DNA of 64,000 bases from Roseibium sp. HPY-6 (GCF_040530035.1 NZ_JBEWCD010000002.1:2277793-2341792); one strand, 5' to 3'; shown: positions 33,984 to 42,822, counted from the stretch's first letter. Notes: generated by a model from the letters alone, not told the origin. A program made the numbers and translations.

Positions 33984-35108
33984 ATGCCTGCGAAGGTAAG
34001 ATATGGTGTTATCGGCTGCGGAATGATGGGACAGGAGCATCTGCGTAACATCGCGCTGCTGCCGGACACCGAGGTCACAGTAATATTTGAGCCCGACGCA
34101 GAGATGTCGGCGAAAGCCGCCGAGATCACCCCGTCGGCAAAATTCGTCTCCTCCGTCAGCGATCTCCTTGAGGTGGAGGAGTTGGACTGCATCCTGATTT
34201 CCAGTCCGAACCACTGTCATGTCCCGCAGATGCAGGAGATCCGACAAAAACGCCCGTTGCCGCTGCTTGTTGAAAAGCCGCTGTTCACGGACCCGAAGGA
34301 ACAGGCGGAACTTGAAGCATTCAAGGCGGCTTACCCGGCACCGATCTGGGTCGCGATGGAATACCGTTATATGCCGGCAATTGCCGCATTGATCGATCAG
34401 GTTGACGATGCGACGGGCGGCATCAAGATGCTGACGATCCGCGAGCACAGGTTTCCGTTCCTTGAAAAAGTGGGTGCCTGGAACCGGTTCAACCGCTACT
34501 CCGGCGGCACGTTTGTTGAAAAGTGCTGTCACTTTTTCGATCTGATGCGGCTGTTGATGAAATCCGAGCCGGTTCGCGTGATGGCGTCCGCCGGGCAGGA
34601 CGCGAATCACAAGGACGAGGTCTACGACGGCGAACAGCCTGACATTCTCGACAATGGCTATGTGATTGTAGACTTCGAGAACGGCGCGCGTGCATTGCTC
34701 GATCTGTGCATGTTCGCTGAAGGCTCGAAGTATCAGGAAGAGGTCGTCGCGATCGGGCCACAGGGAAAAATCGAGGCATTTGTTCCCGGTCCCAGCCGCT
34801 TCTGGCCGGAAGATCTAGGCGAGCCACCCGTCGCGCAGCTTGTCGTTTCGCCGCGCAACCCGAAAGGACCGCGCAGCATCGATATCCCTGTAGATCCGGC
34901 ACTGCTCGATGCAGGAGACCACAACGGGTCCACGTTTTATCAGCATGAACGTTTCGTGGCAGTTGTGCGCGGTGAAATCGCGTTGCCGGAAGTCTCCCTT
35001 GAAGACGGGTGGCGCGCTGTGGAAATGGGCCTGGCCGCTCAGCAATCCGCGCGTTCAGGTCAGGTTGTTTCGCTCTCTTCTCCTGGCGTTTCTTCGGTTG
35101 CCTGCTGA
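33984..35108 (+). CDS. Gfo/Idh/MocA-family protein; candidate NAD-dependent sulfoquinovosidase (GH188-like)
   Basis: A 374-residue protein with an N-terminal Rossmann domain (RYGVIGCGMMGQEHLRN) and the Gfo/Idh/MocA motif LLVEKPL. Its catalytic region reads NRYSGGTFVEKCCHFFDLMRLLM, with Lys and His in the usual places. Most relatives are sugar dehydrogenases. Some, including GH109 and the GH188 sulfoquinovosidases, use bound NAD+ to cleave glycosides. No GH31 sulfoquinovosidase is present here, and the gene lies next to sulfo-SMO-like genes, so a GH188-type role is attractive but unproven. ATG 33984 has AAGGAG 6 bases upstream. It follows the GntR gene and ends before a strong terminator. Confidence 0.75.
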   Translation: MPAKVRYGVIGCGMMGQEHLRNIALLPDTEVTVIFEPDAEMSAKAAEITPSAKFVSSVSDLLEVEELDCILISSPNHCHVPQMQEIRQKRPLPLLVEKPLFTDPKEQAELEAFKAAYPAPIWVAMEYRYMPAIAALIDQVDDATGGIKMLTIREHRFPFLEKVGAWNRFNRYSGGTFVEKCCHFFDLMRLLMKSEPVRVMASAGQDANHKDEVYDGEQPDILDNGYVIVDFENGARALLDLCMFAEGSKYQEEVVAIGPQGKIEAFVPGPSRFWPEDLGEPPVAQLVVSPRNPKGPRSIDIPVDPALLDAGDHNGSTFYQHERFVAVVRGEIALPEVSLEDGWRAVEMGLAAQQSARSGQVVSLSSPGVSSVAC

Positions 35109-35170
35109 GGACTTCAGTGTTGCACAGGTGTCAGCAGGCGCGTTGAATATAGTGTAATCAAGAGATTAGA

Positions 35171-35202
35171 CGGACCGGCGCGAATGCGGACGCGCCGGTC
35201 CG
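35171..35202. terminator. bidirectional terminator hairpin
   Basis: CGGACCGGCGCG and CGCGCCGGTCCG form a perfect 12-base-pair stem with an 8-base loop. It separates the Gfo/Idh gene (ends 35108) from the convergent small secreted-protein gene (ends 35209). Flanking T-runs are short. Confidence 0.75.
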
Positions 35203-35208
35203 CATTTG

Positions 35209-35646
35209 CTACCACCGATCGACGGGCCGCACGATGGGGGCTGTATTCGTGCTGAAACCGTTTCGTCCGCGGCGCAAATTGAATTCACGTATTGCGACTT
35301 TGTATTCGCGACCATTGTGGGTGTTTTTGCACTGCTGTGTGCGAAGTGCGAGGTTGTTCGGCACGCCCTTGTGGTTCTGAACCAAAACACAGAACAAATC
35401 GTAGCGGCCATTTAGCTCCACGTGCCGCCTTGCTCCCTGTGCGACAACGATCTGGCGATGGCGATTGAAACCGTTATCGAACAACAGAAAATTGCAGTAC
35501 TTGGCATTGCCGCCGGGTGTCTTTGTGCTTTCGCAGAAAAAGGTTTCGGCTTCTGCCGCTGAAGGTGCGAAAGTTACTGCGAGCAGGGCGAGACCTGCGC
35601 CACTCAACAAGGCTCTCAAAGCGAATTTTCCGGGCATCATTGTCAA
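35209..35646 (-). CDS. small secreted protein of unknown function
   Basis: A 145-residue exported protein that I do not recognise. An N-terminal signal peptide (ALRALLSGAGLALLAVTFAPSAAEA) is followed by a basic mature chain with four cysteines: C in FFCEST, KYCNF, LFCVL and QQCKN. These could form two disulfides in the periplasm. The C-terminus is rich in Arg and Asn. Three possible start codons cluster at 35646 to 35637. It is a single gene, convergent with the Gfo/Idh gene and divergent from the SH3 protein gene. No function is proposed. Confidence 0.7.
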   Translation of the reverse strand: MTMMPGKFALRALLSGAGLALLAVTFAPSAAEAETFFCESTKTPGGNAKYCNFLLFDNGFNRHRQIVVAQGARRHVELNGRYDLFCVLVQNHKGVPNNLALRTQQCKNTHNGREYKVAIREFNLRRGRNGFSTNTAPIVRPVDRW

Positions 35647-35859
35647 AACCTCCTAGCCTTACAGGCCTTTGAAATCTGTGTCATGCTGCTGTGAGAACGA
35701 ACTTAGCGCGGTGTGTTTTCCATGACCTGTGACGCTGGACACAGGCAAAAATTGCTGCGAAAGATTGGTTCCGTAATTCGGATTGCATACTCTGAAAAGA
35801 TAACCAGAAGCTGCATTCGTTATTGAAGATAAAGCATTTTCCGCCTTTGGGAGGGCCAG

Positions 35860-38550
35860 ATGCGCAAGATTCTTTCGGTCATTTTGTCATCAGCATTGAT
35901 CGCACAAACAGTGCTGGTCCATGGGGCATATGCCGCGCCGGCGGTCACAACGGCCAATGTGAATTTCAGGCAGGGCCCGGGCACAGGTTTCGGATCCCTG
36001 GGCACGGTGCCCAATGGAACACAGGTCGAGCTTGAAAACTGTGATGACACCGGTGCCTGGTGCACGGTCAGCTACAACGGTCAGAACGGCTTTATCAGCG
36101 GACAGTATCTTCAATTGACCGAACCGGAACAGACAACGGGGTGGCCGCGGTCTTTTGAAACAGACGGCGGTGCGACCCTCGTTCTGTATCAGCCGCAGTT
36201 CACGGCCTGGGACGATTTCAAGTCGCTCAAGGCGCTGGTGGCTGCCGAGTATGTCAAAGACAAGGATGCGCAGCCGGTCTTTGGGGTGATCGGGGTCAGC
36301 GGCGAAACAGTTGCAGACCCGGCGAACGGCGAAGTTGCGGTCAGCAATATTCGCGTTACGGAACTGGATTTTTCAGCCCTTGACCGGGCTTCGCTCACAG
36401 ATCTCACGCTGCAGGTCGGCAAGATCATGCCCACCGGAACCATTACGGTAAAAGAGGACAGGATCACGGCGGGTCTCGCCGAATATCAGCGCATGGAGGA
36501 CGTGAATGGTCTCAATTCCGAAGCGCCTCCGATTTTCATCTCAACCGAGCCAGCGATCCTGGTTCAGACCGAGGGCGCGCCCATCCTGGCGCCTGTAAAA
36601 GGGGACCAGGGCTTGAGTTTCGTGGTCAACACCAACTGGGACGTCTTGAAGATCGACGATACGGAGGAATTCTATCTCCGCGACGAAAAATCCTGGCTGA
36701 TGACCAAGGATGTCTCCAGCGGCTGGGAAACGGTTTCGGCGCTGCCGGATCTTATTACCCACCTGCCCGAAGACGACAACTGGTCTGAAACCCGCGAGGC
36801 GATCCCGCCGCAGCCGTTCCCTGACGACAAAGCGCCGAAAGTTATCTATTCCGATAAGCCCGCCGAAATGATCGTTTTCGAAGGTGAGCCGAAGCTTGAG
36901 CCTGTCGAGGGTACCAATCTTGAATGGGCATCCAACACGGACAGCGATGTCTTTTTCCTGAAGACCACGTCAACCTGGTACATTCTGGTTTCGGGACGCT
37001 GGTTCAAATCGGCCTCGCTCGACGGACCGTGGGTATTCACGACGCCAGACATGCCGTCCGATTTCCTGAATATTCCGGAAAATGCACCCTATTATTCCGT
37101 GAGATCCTCCATTCCGGGCACATCCGAAGCGTCGCAGGCACGCCTCAAGGCGAGCATTCCGACGACAGCCCGCGTGGAAGTCGGGTCCGTCAGCGCCGAT
37201 ATCGCCTATGCCGGTGATCCGGAATTTGAGCCGATCGAAGGAACCTCAATGTCCTACGCGGTCAACACGAACGACCAGGTCATTCAGGTTGGCGCGAAAT
37301 ATTACGTTCTTCAGAACGGTGTCTGGTTCGTCGGTGACAGCCCGGAAGGGCCATTTGTCGTGGCAACGTCTGTGCCCGACGAGATTTACACGATCCCGCC
37401 ATCGTCTCCGGTCTACAACACCACATATGTTCGCGTTTACGAAACCGAACCCAACGCGGTCTGGTACGGCTACACAATGGGGTATGTAACCGGCTTCCTT
37501 GCCTGGGGCGTCTTTGTCTATGGAACCGGGTGGTACTATCGCCCGTGGTACCGGCCGGGCATCCGACCGATCTATTTTCCTCGCCTGGTGACCTACGGCA
37601 TCGGTGCCTTCTATAACCCTGTTCGGGGCGTTTATGGACGCTACGGTTATGCGTATGGCCCAAGGCGCGGCATTGCCGGGGGTGGTATCTACAATCCCCG
37701 CACCGGTGGTTACATTCGCGGCGCGGCAATCAGCGGCCCACGCGGCAGCGCGGGTTTCATAACCGCCTACAATCCGCGCACCGGCAACCGTATCGTTGCT
37801 GGAGGTGCCCGCGGAATTTACGGATCATGGGGCGGCGCAGCTGTGTCCGGGCCGCAATGGTCGCGCACCCGGGATATTCAAGCCGATGCGGTGCAAAGGT
37901 GGAAACAGGATGGAAATCTCGGACGTGTCGCCAGCCTTGATCGGCGCAACGATGTCTTTGCCGGCCGTGACGGTTCGGTCTACCGGCGCGACGGCGAAAA
38001 CTGGCAGAAGTTTGAAGGTGGCCGCTGGGGAGACGTAGCAGCTCCGTCGCGCGAGAATTTGCAGAACCGTTTGGGCGAGATCGGTACCGGCGCCGCGATT
38101 GGGGCCGGGGCAGAGGCTGCGATTGCAAACCGTCCGGCGGGCGACAGATTGCAGAACCGGCCGAATGCCGGGCAGGGCAATCTCCAGAGACCACAGAACC
38201 TTCCCGCGGGCCAACGTCCGAACGTGAATCGTCCGGCGAACCAGCCGGACACACAACGACCGAATGTTCAGCGGCCTGCACAGCAACCCAATGTGCAACG
38301 ACCGAACGTGCAACGCCCTGCGCAGCGGCCGGCAACCCGTCCGGCTCCGCAGACACGGCCCGCGCCAGCCCACCTGAACAGGGACAGGAAAGCCCGCAAT
38401 GCCGGCAACCGACAGGTCAACCGGCAACGCAACGTTCAGCGGACAAGACCTCAGCAGACACGTCCGAAACAGAGCAGGCCGCAGCAGGCGCGTCCGAACC
38501 GTGGGGGCGGCAACGTCAAGCGCCGGGGCGGTGGGCACCGCAGGCGCTGA
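35860..38550 (+). CDS. large secreted SH3-domain protein with three internal repeats and a basic low-complexity tail
   Basis: An 896-residue exported protein. After a signal peptide (MRKILSVILSSALIAQTVLVHGAYA) comes a bacterial SH3 domain at about 28-86 (ANVNFRQGPGTGFGSLGTVPNG), of the type that binds peptidoglycan peptides. Residues about 223-305, 327-408 and 443-519 are three copies of an ~80-residue module with a shared pattern: Pro-rich lead, EG-P-LEPVEGT, then N-T-D and W. A hydrophobic Gly/Tyr/Trp stretch (538-565) is followed by YGRYGYAYGPRRG repeats. The last ~150 residues are Asn/Gln/Arg/Pro-rich (RPNVQRPAQQPNVQRPN). It looks like an envelope or surface protein; function unknown. A single gene with its own promoter. 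Confidence 0.85.
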   Translation: MRKILSVILSSALIAQTVLVHGAYAAPAVTTANVNFRQGPGTGFGSLGTVPNGTQVELENCDDTGAWCTVSYNGQNGFISGQYLQLTEPEQTTGWPRSFETDGGATLVLYQPQFTAWDDFKSLKALVAAEYVKDKDAQPVFGVIGVSGETVADPANGEVAVSNIRVTELDFSALDRASLTDLTLQVGKIMPTGTITVKEDRITAGLAEYQRMEDVNGLNSEAPPIFISTEPAILVQTEGAPILAPVKGDQGLSFVVNTNWDVLKIDDTEEFYLRDEKSWLMTKDVSSGWETVSALPDLITHLPEDDNWSETREAIPPQPFPDDKAPKVIYSDKPAEMIVFEGEPKLEPVEGTNLEWASNTDSDVFFLKTTSTWYILVSGRWFKSASLDGPWVFTTPDMPSDFLNIPENAPYYSVRSSIPGTSEASQARLKASIPTTARVEVGSVSADIAYAGDPEFEPIEGTSMSYAVNTNDQVIQVGAKYYVLQNGVWFVGDSPEGPFVVATSVPDEIYTIPPSSPVYNTTYVRVYETEPNAVWYGYTMGYVTGFLAWGVFVYGTGWYYRPWYRPGIRPIYFPRLVTYGIGAFYNPVRGVYGRYGYAYGPRRGIAGGGIYNPRTGGYIRGAAISGPRGSAGFITAYNPRTGNRIVAGGARGIYGSWGGAAVSGPQWSRTRDIQADAVQRWKQDGNLGRVASLDRRNDVFAGRDGSVYRRDGENWQKFEGGRWGDVAAPSRENLQNRLGEIGTGAAIGAGAEAAIANRPAGDRLQNRPNAGQGNLQRPQNLPAGQRPNVNRPANQPDTQRPNVQRPAQQPNVQRPNVQRPAQRPATRPAPQTRPAPAHLNRDRKARNAGNRQVNRQRNVQRTRPQQTRPKQSRPQQARPNRGGGNVKRRGGGHRRR

Positions 38551-38608
38551 GGCTGCTTTTGACGGAACAAATGCCGCAGCTTTGAGACCACAAGGTGAGC
38601 GCTGTCGG

Positions 38609-39070
38609 TCAGATTGGAAGGTCGCGGGAATCCGCGATCGCTTCCATCGTCATGTAGGACGTCACCGTATCCAGATCGATTTTCTCGATAAGACGCTGAT
38701 AAACGCGGTCGAACGCGTTCATATCCTCCGCAACGACCTTCAGCATGTAATCGTAGTCACCGGCTACACGGTAAAAGTCGATCACATTGGGAATGGCGGA
38801 AACTTCCTGCCTGAAGTTTTGAAGCCAGTCCTTGGAATGATGACGGGTGCGGATCATCACAAAGACCGTAAGGTTGAGGCCGAGACGCGCCGGGTCGAGC
38901 CTGATCGTGTGACCTTCGATAAGTCCGCTTTCGTAAAGCGTCTTAAGGCGGCGCCAACAGGCATTTTGCGAAAGGCCCACGATATCGGCGAGTTCGCGTT
39001 GCGACAAACGCGCGTCCCGCTGCAGCGCACGCAGCAAAGACCTGTCAATTTGATCGAAAGACTTTTCCAT
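38609..39070 (-). CDS. Lrp/AsnC-family transcriptional regulator
   Basis: A 153-residue regulator. The N-terminal helix-turn-helix reads FDQIDRSLLRALQRDARLSQRELADIVGLSQNACWRRLKTLYESGLIEG. The C-terminal RAM/effector domain includes VIDFYRVAGDYDYMLKVVAEDMNAFDRVYQRLI. ATG at 39070 is preferred over TTG at 39076, though neither has a good ribosome site. It is divergent from the aminotransferase-amidotransferase pair, with about 100 bases between starts, the usual arrangement for an Lrp regulator and its amino-acid-related target. The ligand is unknown. Confidence 0.92.
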   Translation of the reverse strand: MEKSFDQIDRSLLRALQRDARLSQRELADIVGLSQNACWRRLKTLYESGLIEGHTIRLDPARLGLNLTVFVMIRTRHHSKDWLQNFRQEVSAIPNVIDFYRVAGDYDYMLKVVAEDMNAFDRVYQRLIEKIDLDTVTSYMTMEAIADSRDLPI

Positions 39071-39174
39071 TCGCAATCAAATGACACACAAAATGTCAGT
39101 TCGCAAAGGTTTTAGGTGAAGTTTACCAAGTCAGTTTGGTCATATGATTGATTCGAAGGATTTCGGAGATACTT

Positions 39175-40641
39175 ATGACACACGTGACAGGAACCGCACT
39201 CGATCATTTCAAGCAGTCACTCGAAGGTCCGCAGTTGATTGAGCGGTTGCGTGCTGGGCTTATTGGAGAAGGCGCAAGCATTGCGGGACCGATGGGCGAA
39301 TGCGAGCTGATTTACGCCGACTACGTGGCGTCTGGCCGGGCTCTCCGTCAGGTGGAGGAATTTGTCCTGGAAGAAATCCTGCCGGTCTACGCCAATAGCC
39401 ACACAGAGGCGTCCTATTGCGGCAGCGTCATGACCCGGATACGTGAGGCGGCGCGCTCTGAGATTGCACGCATTTGCAATGCAGACGACCGTTTTGAGAC
39501 GGTTTTCTGCGGCTCAGGCGCAACCGCGGGCCTTAATCGTCTGGTTCATCTTCTCGGCGTGACGGATGCGGTTGAGCGAGGGGAAAACCCGCTGGTGATC
39601 TTGGGTCCCTACGAGCACCACTCCGACATTCTGCCGTGGCGTGAAAGCGGAGCCGAGGTCATGGAACTCGGCGAAGACGCAGCGGGTGGTCCCGATCTAC
39701 GAGAGCTGGAGGCCGTGCTTGCCGCGGCAGAGAGAGGGCGACTGATCGTCGGGGCCTTTTCGACGATGTCCAACGTTACCGGCATCGTGACCGATGATCA
39801 GAAGGTCACACGCATCTTGAAAAAGTATGGCGCTCTGAGCGTTTGGGATTGCGCCGGCTCCGGTCCTTATCTTCCCATTAATTTGCAACCCACCCAAAAC
39901 GCTCAAAAGGATGCGGTAGTCGTGTCGCCGCACAAGTTCATCGGCGGACCGGCGTCTTCGGGCATCATGATCGTTCGGAAAGACGCCGTGCGCAGAACGG
40001 CTCCGGTTTTTCCAGGCGGAGGCACTGTGCGCTTCGTGTCGCCCTGGGGTCACGATTATGCTGAAAACATTTCGGCGCGCGAGGAGGCGGGAACGCCGAA
40101 TGTCATCGGAGACATCCGGTCGGCACTGGCCTTCCAGGTCAAGGAGGCTATCGGTCAGCGGGTCATGGATGCACGAAACGCAGCCTGGCGCGAAAAAGCA
40201 CTCGCTGTCTGGAATGAGAACCCGGCAATTGAGATTATGGGGAATCAGACCGCAAAACGTGTTTTGCCCGTGTTTTCGTTCCGGATCCGCGATCTCGAAC
40301 GTGGCGGTTACATTCATCAGCAACTCGTCACGCGAATGCTGTCCGATGCCTATGGGATACAGGCGCGTGGCGGTTGCGCGTGCGCCGGGCCCTATGCGCA
40401 TCGCCTGCTCGGTATCGGGCCGGAAGAGTCGCACGCACTGCGCGCGGGCATTCTGTCCGGGGAGGAACTTAAGAAACCCGGATGGACACGGCTGAATTTT
40501 TCCGTTCTGCTGACTGAAGAAAAGGCCGGTAAGATCATCGCGGCGGTCGACGAACTTGCGCGCAATCCTTATCCGCTCGCGGACGGATATGCCTGCGATA
40601 AGGAAACGGCGCGCTTTAGCGTCGCCAAGGCCGCTGCATAG
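39175..40641 (+). CDS. class V aminotransferase-fold PLP enzyme (cysteine-desulfurase-like)
   Basis: A 488-residue PLP-dependent enzyme of the class V/cysteine desulfurase fold. Typical parts are YADYVASGRALRQVEEFV, ANSHTEASYCGSVMTRIREAAR, FCGSGATAGLNRLVHLLG, FSTMSNVTGIVTD, VWDCAGSGPYLPI and the PLP lysine region VVVSPHKFIGGPASSGIMIVR. It is longer than SufS/IscS-type enzymes and ends with a Cys-rich piece (GGCACAGPYAHRLLG). ATG at 39175 has GGAG 6 bases upstream. A class II amidotransferase gene follows after 14 bases, so both act together, and an Lrp gene is divergent. The reaction could be a C-S lyase or aminotransferase; I cannot decide. Confidence 0.85.
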   Translation: MTHVTGTALDHFKQSLEGPQLIERLRAGLIGEGASIAGPMGECELIYADYVASGRALRQVEEFVLEEILPVYANSHTEASYCGSVMTRIREAARSEIARICNADDRFETVFCGSGATAGLNRLVHLLGVTDAVERGENPLVILGPYEHHSDILPWRESGAEVMELGEDAAGGPDLRELEAVLAAAERGRLIVGAFSTMSNVTGIVTDDQKVTRILKKYGALSVWDCAGSGPYLPINLQPTQNAQKDAVVVSPHKFIGGPASSGIMIVRKDAVRRTAPVFPGGGTVRFVSPWGHDYAENISAREEAGTPNVIGDIRSALAFQVKEAIGQRVMDARNAAWREKALAVWNENPAIEIMGNQTAKRVLPVFSFRIRDLERGGYIHQQLVTRMLSDAYGIQARGGCACAGPYAHRLLGIGPEESHALRAGILSGEELKKPGWTRLNFSVLLTEEKAGKIIAAVDELARNPYPLADGYACDKETARFSVAKAAA

Positions 40642-40655
40642 GAAGGTAATTCAAC

Positions 40656-41444
40656 ATGTGCCGGTGGGCAGCCTGGAGCGGAGCTCCAAGATATCTGGAA
40701 GAAGTGATCTGCGATCCGGCGCATTCTCTGATTGACCAAAGCCGCAACGCGCTATCTTGCAAGACTGCGGTCAACGCCGACGGTTTCGGTGTTGCCTGGT
40801 ACGGCGACCGTGAGACGCCTTGCCTCTACAAGGATGTCCGTCCCGCCTGGTCGGACCCGAACCTTCTTCAAATCGCAAGGCATATCCGGTCCGGACACTT
40901 TCTTGCGCATGTGCGCGCGTCGACCGGGACTGCGACCACCAGGGACAATTGCCATCCGTTCACGCATGAGCGCTGGACATTTATGCACAACGGTCAGGTC
41001 GGGGGATACGACAAGGTTCGCCGGCGTCTCGACAATATGATCCCGGACGACCTTTACAGACATCGCATGGGCGGGACAGACAGTGAGTGCCTGTTTCTGA
41101 TCGCGCTCGCCTATGGACTTAAGCTGCACCCGCGCGCCGCGATGGCTCGCGCGGTTCATGAAGCTGAAGCGCTGTCCCGATATGCAGGGGTAACACCCCA
41201 CATGCGTTTTGCGTCGGCCTGGTCGGACGGCACAACCCTTTACGCCGCGCGATACGCGTCTGACAAGTTTGCCCCGACGCTCTATTTTCGCGAATTTTCA
41301 GACGGGGTCATGGTTGTCTCAGAACCCTTGGACGAAGCCCCCGATTGCTGGGTTGAAGTGCCGCAAGGCCATATGATCGAAGTCCGCGACGGACGCGTGA
41401 CAACCCTCGCATTTCATAGCCGCGAAGAGCTTGCCGAAGCCTGA
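40656..41444 (+). CDS. class II glutamine amidotransferase (EgtC/YafJ-like)
   Basis: A 262-residue Ntn-hydrolase. The nucleophile Cys2 sits in MCRWAAWSGAPRYLEEVI, the EgtC/YafJ-type start. Further motifs are DGFGVAWYGD, RSGHFLAHVRAST, NCHPFTHERWTFMHNGQVG and GTDSECLFL. Such enzymes hydrolyse gamma-glutamyl amides; EgtC removes the gamma-glutamyl group in ergothioneine synthesis. The gene follows the PLP enzyme by 14 bases and must act with it. Since egtBD occurs elsewhere in the window, an EgtC role is possible, but YafJ-like hydrolases of unknown substrate are just as likely. Confidence 0.85.
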   Translation: MCRWAAWSGAPRYLEEVICDPAHSLIDQSRNALSCKTAVNADGFGVAWYGDRETPCLYKDVRPAWSDPNLLQIARHIRSGHFLAHVRASTGTATTRDNCHPFTHERWTFMHNGQVGGYDKVRRRLDNMIPDDLYRHRMGGTDSECLFLIALAYGLKLHPRAAMARAVHEAEALSRYAGVTPHMRFASAWSDGTTLYAARYASDKFAPTLYFREFSDGVMVVSEPLDEAPDCWVEVPQGHMIEVRDGRVTTLAFHSREELAEA

Positions 41445-41634
41445 GCCTTGGCACCGTCAGGCTGCAGGAAACACCGTCTTCCGACGAGGTCAAGGCGGAC
41501 TGCTGAGCGCGGCTTATGCAGCGGGTTTCGTAGCTTAACGTAAAGATTACAAAGCCTTAATTTGTACGTTGGCAAACCATAACCAAATTCTCCGCAGGGA
41601 CAGATTGTCATGAGACATATGGAGAATAGTCGGG

Positions 41635-42750
41635 ATGGTAACCTATGCTGCCGCGACAAGTGCGCCGGAAGATTATAACGAAAATTCAGCACATCGGCTG
41701 AAAGACATCGACGAGCACGGCGAGTTGCTTCGGGAACTCGCGCTTCGCACATTCCATATTGCCGAAACGCCAAAAGTGGCCGATTTCGGCTGTGGTCCGG
41801 GACTGTGCAGCTTGAAGGCTGTTCGTCCGGTACTGGAGACCTGGGCTGGTGAGGCTCCCAGGAAACAGCTTTCGGCGTGTTTCGCGGACCTTCCGGGAAA
41901 CGACTGGGGCGTGTTGCGCGAAACGGTATTCGGGCAACAGGGCCTGGTTTCCGGTCACAATGTGCCGCAGATCGAAATGCTGGCCGGTGACTTTTACAAC
42001 CAGATGCTGTCCGGCGAATCCGTCTCGTTGGCAATCTCCTTTTTTGCCACCCACTGGCTTCGCAATCCGGTCTATTTGCAGTCTCAGAACGCTTTTTGGT
42101 TTTCCGATCTGCAAGCGCACCAATACCAGCGTCTGAGACAGGTTGCGATGGCGGACTTTGCCCTCTTCGTCAAGAAACGCGTCAATGAACTCGTCCCCGG
42201 AGGCAGCTTGCTCGTTTCAACCTTGGGATCTTCCTCAGCGGAAACGGCACCGAATGGGATCGTTCCCTCAAACAACGTGGTGGTTCCGTTTACCAGGGAA
42301 GTCCTTCAGGACATGGTGGCAGACGGGATACTGGATCAGGTTTTCCTGAACAACTTTCTCTTTCCTGTCTGGTACCTTACCAAGGAAGACGCCAGGCAAG
42401 CGATCCTGCAGAACGAGGAACTGGCGGCGAGCTGCGACATAGAACTTGTTCAGGTGAGATCGCGCTCGCGCGAAGACAGCGATCCATACGCCCGCTTTCT
42501 GGATCAGCCGGAGGTCTATGCACGAAAGAAAACGCTGTCGGACCGGGCCATTCTTCAGACCACGCTCGAGGAAAACGTCTTCCGCCGGTGCGTACAGTCG
42601 CCCGAAGAGCTTCGGCAGCTTTCCGAGGAGTTTTTCGCCCGTATGGAACGAGCGATCCTCAGCGACGTTCTTGCCGGTCCATACCGGCGTCATATCGAGC
42701 GCAAACGTATTCTGACGGTTGTTTTGAGAAAGAAGCTGATGACGTGCTGA
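41635..42750 (+). CDS. SABATH-type SAM-dependent carboxyl methyltransferase homologue
   Basis: A 371-residue methyltransferase whose motifs match the SABATH family best known from plants (salicylate, jasmonate and indole-acetate methyltransferases). They are YNENSAHRLKD, DFGCGPGLCSLKAV (50-63), FADLPGNDWGVLRE (83-96), GDFYNQMLSGESVSLAISFFATHWL (118-142), and NELVPGGSLLVSTLG. In plant enzymes these positions bind SAM and line the substrate carboxylate. A bacterial homologue is uncommon but known. The gene stands alone, 190 bases after the amidotransferase; GGAG lies 10 bases before ATG 41635. Its acceptor is unknown; a carboxylic acid is expected. Confidence 0.8.
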   Translation: MVTYAAATSAPEDYNENSAHRLKDIDEHGELLRELALRTFHIAETPKVADFGCGPGLCSLKAVRPVLETWAGEAPRKQLSACFADLPGNDWGVLRETVFGQQGLVSGHNVPQIEMLAGDFYNQMLSGESVSLAISFFATHWLRNPVYLQSQNAFWFSDLQAHQYQRLRQVAMADFALFVKKRVNELVPGGSLLVSTLGSSSAETAPNGIVPSNNVVVPFTREVLQDMVADGILDQVFLNNFLFPVWYLTKEDARQAILQNEELAASCDIELVQVRSRSREDSDPYARFLDQPEVYARKKTLSDRAILQTTLEENVFRRCVQSPEELRQLSEEFFARMERAILSDVLAGPYRRHIERKRILTVVLRKKLMTC

Positions 42751-42822
42751 CAAGAGAGGTATTCGGTTGAGCCGCATTGAGGATCTGCCTGTCGTCTCCG
42801 TAAACGAGCGATCAGGCGATCC

